DNA from: Trichuris trichiura
Lineage: Eukaryota; Nematoda; Enoplea; Trichinellida; Trichuridae
NCBI GenBank assembly: GCA_037903355.1
Contig: JBAJFE010000038.1
Location: forward strand, 1,178,001-1,242,000
Length of the DNA: 64,000 bases
Direction: 5' to 3'
Part shown: positions 9,798 through 19,659 of the stretch, one piece after another
Position numbering within the stretch: the stretch's first letter is position 1
Layout of the letters: the number at the start of each line of letters is the position of its first letter
Made by a program: the position numbers and the translations under genes
The notes under the pieces: generated by a model
What the model was told of the DNA's origin: nothing
Databases searched by the model: none
Seen by the model: only the letters and a program-made list of their open reading frames with translations

Positions 9798-12700
9798 GTA
9801 GAGACTACGTCAAATTGGTTTCATGGTATTTGTCGAGTCCTTTTCATTGAGCTCTACTAATAACAAAAAGGACATTTTGAGGTTCAACTTCCATGAGACG
9901 CTATATCTCTGTCTTAAAAATTAGGATGCCGCATTGTCAGTCTGCCTGCTTTTTTCTGATTGTAGGATAGACGCTTGTTTACGTCAAATGGGCTGTTCTT
10001 AGACAGACATTTGCTTCATTTGATACGATGTGAAAGTCTTGTCAATGTTTTCATGGTTTGAGCCCTGTTTTTTTTGAACGCCAAAGGCGCTGAATGCTTT
10101 GGAATACAGAATAAGGTTCCAACCTTGACATCTCAGCTTACCAGGTGCTTCAAAGTCTAAAAGGACAGAACTTCTGAAGGGGACGCAATTTTGAATCACC
10201 TACGACTGCAGAACCGTTGTATAGGAAACGCCACAGTAAGGTTTCACATGCTTAGGTTTTAATTTCATTACAATGACCGTATGTCTTAGACTTTTACAAT
10301 TTCGAGGTTTAGGATTCTCAGTTTTCACATTTCGAGATCGAAATTTTGGGTTGGTCCTTTGGAATTCGTGATTTTGAGGCATCGCAACTTTTCATGATTG
10401 CCCTTGCCCTTGCCTAAATGCCCCGGTATGGAAACCCGTGAACCAGAGGAACTGTAGTAAACGCAGTCGACAACCGCACGCAGAAAAGGGTTGCCAAACA
10501 CTTTATTGTACCGACACAACACGAATCTCTCTCTCCCTACGGTACACAACAATACGAACACCGCCAACGACAGAGAAAGAGAAAAAACGCCGCCGCACGC
10601 CCTAAACGCTCTAGCCAACTGCTCGTCACGCCCTCGCGATTCATGTCGTTGCAGCAGCCCACGCTCTCGGCACACCCTCCTGTCACTCCAAGCGGAAGCG
10701 CTCCCACGCGCTGCGCTTGTCAGTTCTTTCTGAGTAGAAGAATGACAGATTCACGGCCAACCAACCAACCGGCCAACCTGCCTCGCGACCCCCGTGGACA
10801 TGTGACCACCCACCGGTTTATTACAGGAACAACTATGAAATGCCCTTCTTGATAAAATAACAAATTGGGGAAAGAAGTCAGAGCTTCCAGTAGCTGCGGA
10901 CATTGACTGCAGTGGTAAAAGCTGCATCATTCGCTCAACTGTTTTTTTTAAAAGGATGATACTTAGGTCAGAATCGTTCTGATTGCTTTTTTCAGTCTGT
11001 TATTTCATCGAACATGCTTGGCGCAACTTTCACGGTCAAAATGTCAAAATGAATGAGGTTCATTTTCATGCTGTATCACATGTTTATTTGTTACAGAAAC
11101 GTACAAACCGCTTATTTCACATTTACAGAAAATTTTGGCTGCATTTACCGCTCAAAGAGCCCATGTTTGTGATCACTGAAAACAGATCGCGCTAGGCTCT
11201 GAAAGATTTGAAGATTTAAAATCTGGAAGTATAAAATAAACGGTTTTTACCTTTCCGTAAGAAACAAACGCATGAAACTTCAAAACGCCTTTACAAAGTC
11301 ATTCATTTTCGATTAAATTCCCTGCTGTGCTGAAATTATTCCCGATAGATTTCAAGTTGCAACGATCTGTCTCGGTAAAAGAGTAGGGCAGTTTTACAGT
11401 GGCGCCGTCAGCAGCAGTTGGACAAAGTTCACATGCACCCGTCTGAAGTTTCTTTATAATGTAATTGTTCGAAGAAAAGGGTTTCCAGTTTAGGAGAGTG
11501 CTGGTTTGATCATAACACAAGCCATTGTAACAAGCCACTGTACGTTTAATCGTTGAGCGAAATATTACTGAGCACAGGCAACGTAATAATCAACTCGACG
11601 CAGCTGCAGGGTTTACCTAATTTAAAATACATGCATGCGCCTGCAGGCGCTAGGAGTGATGGCAACAAATCATCGCTGTTGGAAAACTCTGACCAATTTT
11701 CAGACAGCTTTCACGCAAACTATTACACTAATCATGTGTTTATTCATAATGATAATTTACTACTTTCGGTAAAAGAAGTGCGGTATGGAATGCCGGCTTA
11801 TAGTAAAAGAACAGAGAAAAGAGGGGGAAAAAGAGAGGTTTTGGTATATATGGGTTTCGTTGTCATCGTGAGAAAGAAAACGTTTAAGTTAGAACAACTT
11901 TTCATTTGAATGGGCACATACTGACATGCCAGCTGTCACATATGGGCAGTAGCTTTACAAAGGAACAGCTTTTATCATCTCCGTAAGTCATTAACAATTC
12001 GATGCTTCCTATCTTGTATGATGTCTTTAGTAAACCCCAATAAAAAGAATTCTAGAAGAGTTGAGCGGCCATTCAGCAGTTCCTCTTCTGTAAATTCATA
12101 AGTTCTAGCAATTCTCGTCCAGATATTTCCGCATGAAAGTCAAATAATGCGCATATGCCCAGCCGTGGGTAAAGATGAGATCATTTTCTTTAACTAGAAT
12201 TAAAACTTTCTTCTGCAGCACAAAAAAATAGGATCATCCAGTAACAGTCCGTAACGCAGAGGATCAACGTGACACGCGAAGAAATTCCTACTCCCACAGT
12301 GACTCCGCCAGTATTGATTAGTTTCCATTTGCGAATGTCATCTCATTGCGCTCCGTTGTGGAAGTTAACATATTCAATTTAAATACCGTTTCATTATTCC
12401 TTAAAATCCTACCATCATCAAGCTCGCTGTTTTCAATTTTTGGTAATATTATTTCATAAAACTGAGTTGTTTCATCAAAACCATCGTTGAGCAAATAGAA
12501 CAGCAGCAGCAGCAGCAACTGTTAAGGCTTAAGTCTTTCTTCGTGCAATGAATGTTGGACGTTAGCACCTTTGTACGTTCAGCTCGCAACACAACAGCCC
12601 TGCGACTATCGTGGGACCGTTTTCAGTGGTGTCCAAAGGTTTTCTGCTTCTATGCTAATACCCATTGCTATGAGATATTTTAGTAGGAGCAGAGCAAACA

Positions 12701-15700
12701 CTTCCTTGTAAACACAAGACTTTTCTTAAACGTTTATCCACATGGATCATACATACAGGAGTCCCCGATTCATAATACTTCATGCCTGTGAGCCAACAGC
12801 AGACAGAGGTACACAGGACCTGTTTTTGTAAACATTGACAACTGAGCACGTCAAGCTTCCAAAGGCCCAAAAATTTGTCATCGTGTAAGTACTGTATAAA
12901 CGGTTTGTATCTTCATAATGCAAAGGTTTTACTACGGAGTAGTTCCCGTTTTAATGCGCGTAAACTCCGGAGCTTTCGGCTCGACCGGGACCCGTCTTCA
13001 GCGGTTGTGATTTATGGGTATAAATTGTGTGCGTGACTTGAGTCTTCTGTCGTTTCTATGGTTTAAAGCGGGTGTTTTAAAGTTCTCTGTTGGTGGTCTT
13101 CTGTTTGTATGGTATGTAATTGTCTGTTATTCGCATTTCTTTCATGTACGGTGGTTATTTCTTCTTTCACGTGCTCCATGTGTTCTTGTATCGCGTCCAA
13201 TTATTGAGCAGCAGTCGTAGCGTGTCACGATATTTGTCCAAATTTCACTTACGTCTGCTCTTTGGTCGCGGTTGTATGTTTGGTTGTGTCTTATGTAGAG
13301 GGCTTCTTTGATTCTTCTTAATCGTAGGTTCTTTTCGTAACATAAGACTTTCGGGTTGAGCGTTTGGTTACATTGTGTGGCATGTTCTGCCACAGCAGAG
13401 GCCTGTTTGGCTTTAAAACGAGAACTACTCCGTAATAAAACCTTTGCATTATGAAAATATACGGTCCCGTACGAAAAAATCACATTTTCAGGTTTGTATC
13501 TTTTCTTAATTAACAACTATGAAATTTCAAAACGATGTTACTAAGTCTCTTGTTTTTGAGTATCATTTTTGAAAAATCAGACTGATGATTAGCTCTCCTG
13601 CGGTTATCCATTATGCTGATTCAATGTTTTCATTCAAATTTCATGTGATTTTATTCTCCACCAAAATGACATGCCTTACAAACGTTTTCTTTAACTAAGC
13701 GAGCAAGCTTACTATTAATTATTTTTGGCTGACGTAAGCCTTGCAGTCGACCTTCATGTCTGTTAAGGGGTCGTCATGTTTGTTAAGCCAGCTTCTGTTA
13801 TATAGTCTCCTTTACAATGCGATTGAGCTCTGCTATTTCAGCAATAGACAACTGCGCGAGTAATCCATGTAAAAATGGTGCCACGTGTGAATCTGTGAGG
13901 GGAATCTTCGTATGTCATTGCAGATCGGAATGGATGGATACTTTTTGCGAAAATAGTAACAAATATGCTTCGTATTTGTCTTTCTTAGTTTTCTAAACTT
14001 CTGAAAAATGATGCACTTTTATTATGCCCAGACAATAATGCTCTGTTCATTCATACTTTTCTTACGTTCATTGCATAAAAGCAAGGCAGCAGACTAATTT
14101 TGGCGGCAACCCGCGCCATCAACTAACTCATCTTAGAATTGCTATGTGCCAAATAATTTTTTAGCAGCCAACTCCTCAAAGGTGCCAATCATAAAGCAAC
14201 GTTTAACTTTTTAGTTCAATGCATAGGCCTGCTCTTAAAATATATTTCCATAAATTGTTTGTCATTTAAAGACTAATCTGCTTTCCCTTTAACTTTACCA
14301 TGTTCGTATAAATATGAAAACCTGCCTTAATGCACATTTTTATAATTTATATAAAAAATCTTTTCCATGGAAAACTTCCTGCTTATTTGTATTGTAAAGG
14401 TTTCAGCCTTCTCTGAACGCTGTCATCAGAGCATAAATGATTTTGTTGTGATCACAAGTTTTTAAATACATATGGGTGTAGTTCTCATATAACGAGAGAA
14501 TTTGGTCACTCGGGAATCCTAAAAGGCCTCATGTTAAATGAAATCGCGTTATAGAAGACACGTAAACCACAGGAAAATTACGGATTGGTTCTAAGTGTCA
14601 GTGAAGTTGATTACTTGGAAACGAAAATGAAAAAATATTGTCCACAAACTGCGTTGAAAAAGAAATTATGTTTCATTTGAGCTATTTATTCAACTGCTAT
14701 GCACGCGAAGATACGATTCCTTTTTTACAGGATCTTAACATTATATTTTTTTATTTCATGTCTATGATATATTTATAAATTGGGTAACTTTTATGGTAGA
14801 ACCCTTTACAGCGGATAGAGTTCAAAGTATCTTTCAAGAGCTACATGTTTTTTCTTAGTTTATGGAACGTGATCCACTCAGTTCTAACATGATTTCATAC
14901 CTAGAAAAGAACGTACGTACATTGGACTCACCTTTTTTCATTTTAATATCCGTAGCTACGGGCGAAGTGAGGTCTTATTAGACGCAAAAGGTAGTGGTCC
15001 ATCGCCCCGGCAAGGTTTCTTGGTTGCAGTAAACTAGAACTTCAAGCTTCTTATGTTTTTCACATGTTCTTCTTTCGTACAGCACTTTCTTATATGGCTC
15101 CAAGTTAGCTCTGCTGTCTTTTTTTGCTATACTGATTTGTACTGCATTATAATCATTGTCTTCATGCAATTGTAACTGATGCTCAATAGTTTTCAGAACA
15201 TCTGATAGTTAAGCGGTAGTCATTTGTCACAATTTTTTTGATTTTCATTATTCTCTACTTCTTCTCCTTTTTCTGTTTCCCTGCAGTTCATCGTGTTGAC
15301 AATCCAAAAGGTCTTTAGCGTCCTGATATTCTGTTTCTCCAACGTCTGTCCAGCCAGATGCAGCTTTCAGTAATTCTGCATACTTGACCGTAAGGCACAA
15401 AGTCTCTAAAGTCACAGGTCAGAACTGGGATTGTCAAACACGATGCATGCATTACTTTGATATATTATTCCAGTCTTCTATGACCAAAGAAAGCACGTAA
15501 GTTCAAGACGTGGTCTGTGTTTGCTCTCAGTGGATGAAAACACAGAGAGAGTCTGCCATAAACCCACAGTTTCCAGCCGGTCAAATCGCGTATGAGCGAA
15601 AAATGAGTTATACGAACATGAGTTATGCGAGAACTACTTATCCATATATACTTATCTAACTACTTATCTGTATGCACTTGTTTAATTATTTCCATTTGCG

Positions 15701-18700
15701 TTTTCACTCTTACTTTCACATGAAAAAAGTTTGATTTTCAGAAAGGAAGGAATGCAAAGAGGGGATGTGCTTAAATGGCGGTACTTGCGTTGAGAATGGT
15801 AACGCTTTCTTATGCCAGTGCCCAGCTAGCCATGGCGGAGACTTTTGTGAATACAGTATGTATGTTTTACTAATTACAGTAAGAAATTTATTATCTGGAA
15901 TGCTCAGAAACAGACGTATTCTGAATTCCAGATTTTTCCACACTTTGGAATATACATTCATTTAACGTACAGTGTGCATGTCAGCGTTGGGACTTAAATG
16001 TGAACAAGAAATCTACGGAAAAGTTCCTGTGCATCATGCACGCATAGCTTGAAGATAATTTTCTTGGAATGCTTTTGCAGTTTGATCGTTTCTGTTAACT
16101 GCAAGTGAACTTTCTAGGAATTTAAATGCTTTCTGGTTATTTTCCTTCAAAATTCTTTGTCTAATCAACAGCGATGATGATCCTGAAAGTTTTTCATTGA
16201 AAAAATCATGTTTTATCCATTTATTACTACTGGAATCAAAATTATGACTGAGCTTTCAAGCTTGAACAGCCTCTACCATTAACTCCCACGGTCTGTATGT
16301 AGATTTCGTGTTTAATAGCGAATGCGCTCGTCTAAAATATAAATAGGTGTTCAGCGCTATCTTTCAACAAGGTAGTCGTAAGAATTTATGAAGGGAACAC
16401 TTGTGACGTCATGTAAGCGCTCAAAAATATTCTGCATTTCTTCACTCTTAAAAAAGGTTTTCATCCCATACGTTTTGAACAAGGCATGTACATGGATTTT
16501 TCCCGTTTCTATTTGCCAATAAAATGAGTCAAAAAAGTGAAAAAACTTTAATGTCGTTCATGGGCATAAAACCAAACAAACGTCTGGCGCCAGACGTTTG
16601 TTTGGTTTTATGCCCTTGAACGACATTAAAGTTTCTTCACTTTTTTGACTCGTTTTATTGGCAAATAGAAACGGGAAAAATCCGTGTACACGCCTTGTTC
16701 AACCACCAAAACCCGTTACGAACCTTGCGCCCCCATACGTTTTCACGCAAAAGTGTGTGTTACAGGTCAATCTTTTTAAAGCCAATGCTGAGTTGACGGT
16801 TTTAAAAACAGAGAATTGATACGCAACAGGTTAAGGTTTTCCTCCATCTTCTAATAGCACAGCAAAGCACTACGCTCTTTAAACATAAACGGCCTTGAAA
16901 CTTTCTATGATGCAATAAATCAACTACTCCGGAGAGGACAGTAAATTCATTATGCTGCACTATATTTGGTATGCTGTCACGCGCGCATGCTATCAAGTCT
17001 CTTCACGTGCAAGCCCATTTGCCATGACCGAGTTCCTTATGCGCTGAAGATGGGAACCAGTGTTTTCCGAAAGTCTTATCAGTAGAACATTTAACAGGTA
17101 GTACTTCCGTATCAGCATTATGATTTTCCACACATCTGTTAGGAGGAGTTTCATTTTAAGGTGATCAAAAACAGTAAAGTTGCGATGCCTAACACAAATT
17201 CCAACCCCATAATCGAATTGTTCGCGTACCGTTATGGTCTATCGCCTTTGATAGAATCCTCTTTCATTACGACAGACTAGATGCCCATTCTCTTTTCGTG
17301 GTATCGCTTCCCTTTTAAAAAAATTCCATATTCATTTTCAACGTAAAGTTGCTCTTTTTGAACTATCCTACCTGATGTATTCCTGAAAGGGGCCAGTTAC
17401 TCAAGAAAAACTGATGAGCAAATATGGCTGATTACCATATGAGTCTGACTTGTCAGGACTATGACCTGTTCCGCGTTATAGATGTCAAGATTTTGACTGG
17501 CCTCCAAGGATTTTAAACCAGATTTCTCCAACATTGCTGACTCACGCACTAAAATTCCACCTTTTATTTAAAGAATTTGTACATGAAAAAACTTCATTTA
17601 TTATTTCTGGGTTTTTACCATCAGAGCCCTAGCGGCAACACCAAAGGAGGTCAAGTGGGGGTTAAGGAACAATGGAACAATGCAGTTGTTCACCAGTCCT
17701 CCTGCCGTCATGCTGTAGGTTTGCCGGCCATTTTCTCCCGCCCTAGCCTAAGCCTAAGCCTAAACATAAGGTTAATGAGTTAATAACCGCACCTCCTGCA
17801 TGTGTCACTGATGCTCCATTATGCTCCCCGTGCCAATTGCTCGGTATGCGTTCAGTCACGCGCTGTAAACGCCTCTCCCGTTGTTCCGCTAATCACACTT
17901 CAATACGCATTACCGTAGCGCATTACCCTTTCGTATTGTCGCGCAAACTAGCGCTGGGGCTCTGATGGTAAAGACCCTCATTTCTTTATCAAAGCTTACT
18001 GCTGCTAGATAACAGCAGATTTCTGGTACCTAATACAACGGACAAAGTTAATGATGAACGGTAGCGCCTGTCACTGATCAGGCCTTTCCATACAATCACT
18101 TTACTCCATCATTAAGACAGGAACGTATATGTGGCTTCTAATAGCAAATATCTAATAGCGTTCATTTTTCTCACTGATACTAGCTTGAAACTGTTAGCTG
18201 CTGTTGCTTTATTAATGTTGGCACTATGACTGAAAACAGGCATAGACTACACTTGTGAAATCCATTACTCTGCTCACTGTTCATATTCTAGGTGTAAGTT
18301 GGTGCAAAGATGAGACGTGCAATGGGAGAGGTCATTGTGCCAATATAACGTCTCTTCGGACTTGGAAATGCCACTGCAACGACAACTTCACCGGAATTAG
18401 ATGCGAAAAAAGTATTTCGACAGTGTCTGGTCTTTTCCAATCGAAAAGCAATTTCAGCGAAACAGCTTTCTACAAAAGGGGTCGAGGATATTGCAACAAA
18501 ACCACCCCTGCGCATATGGATCATTGTGCTTTTTGTTCTCAGTGTTGTAGTCTTTCTGTTGTGTGTAGGAACAACGTGTGCTGCCGCAAAAGTTAGTTAT
18601 GCAACCAGTTTCTTTAAATTGTTTAAATTGGCTTCATTTTGGCGATTGCAACAAAGACCATAGGCTTCTGAACCGTCGCTGAATCAGCTATTTTTATTGC

Positions 18701-19215
18701 TAATATGTTTTGAATAGCACTAAGCTGCGCGATAATACGTGCAAATGAAAATTATGATTTTATGCAGAAATAGTAACAGCGGTTATTTAGCTGAAAAATG
18801 TGTCAGGTTAGCCAGCTGATACGAATGCACGGCAAACTTAACTTAAACTTCCTTCCTAATTTATAAGCTTTATTCGTAACATAAATTTTGCTATTCCCCC
18901 ACTTTTCTTCTCGGCATTTATTGCTTCTTTTTTAAGAAAAGGCGCAAACGACGGCATCGATCAACTGCATATAACAACTACGGAACGACACCTCAGAGTA
19001 GATCCAGCATCTCTAGCACATCTTATGGCAGCAGGATAAAGAGGGGGATTTCAGTACGATTAACTACTCCTCGTTACCATGATAAAGCGAATCTTTTACA
19101 GAGAGCAAAAGACCGTTGGTCCAGACCACATACCACTAAGCACAGTCACCAAAAGCTTACTGCTAGCCCGTGTCGCAGCGGCTCCTCGAAATGGAGGGAA
19201 CGCAACCGTCAGTAG
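8672..19215 (+). CDS. Gene A: TSP1/EGF single-pass membrane protein, seven visible exons
   Basis: Exons: 8672-9797, 13842-13955, 15742-15855, 18292-18411, 18458-18591, 18937-19053, 19102-19215, all with AG/GT borders and a continuous frame (612 codons before TAG). The product has a signal-peptide-like hydrophobic stretch (residues 5-20), a Cys-rich domain of about 250 residues that I do not recognise, a TSP1-like patch, four EGF modules, one transmembrane helix and a cytoplasmic tail rich in Lys/Arg/Ser. It is probably a cell-surface or shed adhesion/ligand protein; no known family name fits. The paralogue at 31393-41780 has matching exon sizes and phases. The first exon begins after a splice acceptor with no in-frame ATG before the signal sequence, so the start codon must lie in an unseen upstream exon. 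Confidence 0.85.
9798..12901. other. Gene A intron 1, proximal part
   Basis: No exon recognised. A GC-richer block at about 10440-10850, with CCAACCAACCGGCC-type stretches, stands out from the AT-rich surroundings and may be an unidentified inserted repeat. I found no matching second copy. Confidence 0.4.
12972..13001 (-). ncRNA. Hammerhead-like motif in Penelope element
   Basis: On the minus strand: CTGAAGA, stem CGGGTC/GAGCCG (five of six pairs), loop CCGGTC, then AAAGCTCCGGAG. It lies directly 3' of the endonuclease fragment, as expected for a Penelope terminal repeat. One stem mismatch and an unclear cleavage triplet make self-cleavage uncertain. Confidence 0.55.
13160..13440 (-). pseudogene. 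Penelope-like GIY-YIG endonuclease, C-terminal fragment
   Basis: The minus strand reads ASAVAEHATQCNQ, then RLRRIKEALYIR, then NRDQRADVSEIW. This is the AEHA...R+IKEAL.IR...NRD...+S.+W signature downstream of the GIY-YIG catalytic part in Penelope retroelements. The catalytic GIY-YIG residues and all of the reverse transcriptase are absent, so the fragment cannot act alone. Confidence 0.8.
13842..13955 (+). CDS. Gene A exon: EGF module 2
   Basis: A 114-nt exon, phase 1 to phase 1, encoding IDNCASNPCKNGATCES and the rest of a six-Cys EGF module. The usual G-x-x-G before the last Cys is replaced by EWMDTFC, whereas gene B keeps GWSGDLC. Loss of these glycines suggests relaxed constraint on this loop in gene A. 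Confidence 0.85.
13956..15741. other. Gene A intron 2
   Basis: AT-rich intron. I saw no paired repeats or exons beyond a weak minus-strand frame (see rejected items). Confidence 0.5.
15742..15855 (+). CDS. Gene A exon: EGF module 3
   Basis: A 114-nt symmetric exon (phase 1-1) between TTGATTTTCAG and GTATGT. It encodes RKECKEGMCLNGGTCVENG followed by CQCPASHGGDFCEY, a six-Cys EGF unit aligning residue by residue with 37721-37834. Confidence 0.85.
16465..16743. mobile_element. Foldback element with 12-bp flanking repeat
   Basis: Near-perfect inverted arms (about 16478-16590 and 16591-16701) meet at CGTCTGGCGCCAGACG with essentially no loop. CCCATACGTTTT at 16465-16476 recurs at 16732-16743 as a probable target duplication, with a ~30-nt unpaired tail after the right arm. 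It lies in intron 3 of gene A and contains no hammerhead-like motif or ORF. It has the same design as 6738-7127. Confidence 0.7.
17612..17972. mobile_element. MITE with telomere-like GCCTAA block, copy 1
   Basis: Terminal inverted repeats TTTACCATCAGAGCCC bound about 360 bp. Inside is GCCTAAGCCTAAGCCTAA (17746-17763), three units of the nematode telomere repeat complement. A second, shorter copy is at 47508-47743 and shares GGCAAC, AGGAG, CTCAAGTGGG-type blocks and the GCCTAA array. No coding capacity. Confidence 0.7.
18292..18411 (+). CDS. Gene A exon: EGF module 4
   Basis: A 120-nt symmetric exon encoding SWCKDETCNGRGHCANIT then WKCHCNDNFTGIRCEK, a canonical six-Cys EGF with a G-x-x-C ending. 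It contains an N-glycosylation-type NIT sequon, also present in gene B. Confidence 0.88.
18458..18591 (+). CDS. Gene A exon: transmembrane helix
   Basis: A 134-nt exon after a 46-nt intron, giving KQLSTKGVEDIATK, then a helix of about 24 residues beginning IWIIVLFVLSVVVFLLCVG. In the neighbouring frame the sequence looks like a Cys-rich peptide, which is misleading; the splice phase and the identical 134-nt exon in gene B (40777-40910) fix the frame. Confidence 0.85.
18937..19053 (+). CDS. Gene A exon: basic Ser-rich cytoplasmic tail
   Basis: In-frame KRRKRRHRSTAYNNYG followed by a Ser/Arg-rich segment, 39 codons, donor GTACGA. KRRKRR right after the membrane helix fits the positive-inside rule and matches KRRRRRHHSSSYSSYK in gene B. 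Confidence 0.8.
19102..19215 (+). CDS. Gene A last exon and stop
   Basis: The acceptor CTTTTACAG ends at 19101. 37 codons follow (RAKDRWSRPHTTKHSHQK...) and then TAG at 19213-19215. A polyadenylation-like AGTAAAGCTTTGATTTAA at 19262 aligns with AATAAAGCTTTGATTTAA downstream of gene B. Confidence 0.75.
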   Translation, partial: RAKDRWSRPHTTKHSHQKLTASPCRSGSSKWRERNRQ

Positions 19216-19659
19216 CCCACGTGTGCCACTACTTATTCTGTCGCGTCGCTGCAATGACTCAAGTAAAGCTTTGATTTAAACGTACTATAAACTCTCCTGA
19301 AATTAGCGAACTCAGGTAACGTTGGCGCACATTGCTTTTAGGCGGGCGTAGTAGTTCAGAAAACGTTGTCAAAAACTCCTAACGTAGAATTTTCCACTTT
19401 AACTTAGCGCCAGTGTGAACCCACGCTGAAGGCAAAGGTACAGGCGGCTATTGTGTGATCATTCATTATCTTACGTGTTCGTTGGTACTTGATAACATAG
19501 GAGGTCAATATGTATCTTTTGCTTCTGATAAGACATTCTCGTCAATCAGACTTAATACTTTATTGTGAACATGTTAAATAATACTGCATCAGCAATTGGC
19601 ATTAGCTAAAATTATTTGAGATTCGCAACATAGTGCAAGAAATGGCAATGAAAAACATT

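Larger units (their letters stand above)
12902..13502 (-). mobile_element. Penelope-derived foldback element with 12-bp flanking repeat
   Basis: Direct repeats GGTTTGTATCTT at 12902-12913 and 13491-13502 bound the element. Its ends are inverted copies of one tail (GCAAAGGTTTTA on the left, TAAAACCTTTGC on the right). On the minus strand it holds a GIY-YIG endonuclease C-terminus followed by a hammerhead-like motif, the order known for Penelope-like elements. It is much shorter than an autonomous element (no reverse transcriptase), so it is a truncated or non-autonomous copy inside intron 1 of gene A. Confidence 0.75.

Noticed and set aside
14978..15169. Minus-strand frame with C-x2-H...YC resembling a TRIM B-box
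   Set aside because: Only one short Cys/His cluster, no RING or coiled coil nearby, and it lies in an intron of gene A.
17411..17445. CTGATGA as another hammerhead core
   Set aside because: No GAAA after a paired stem; the following bases do not form helix II.
18412..18596. Cys-rich peptide read straight through after EGF module 4 in gene A
   Set aside because: Splicing out 46 nt gives a transmembrane helix matching gene B; the read-through frame is a shadow.
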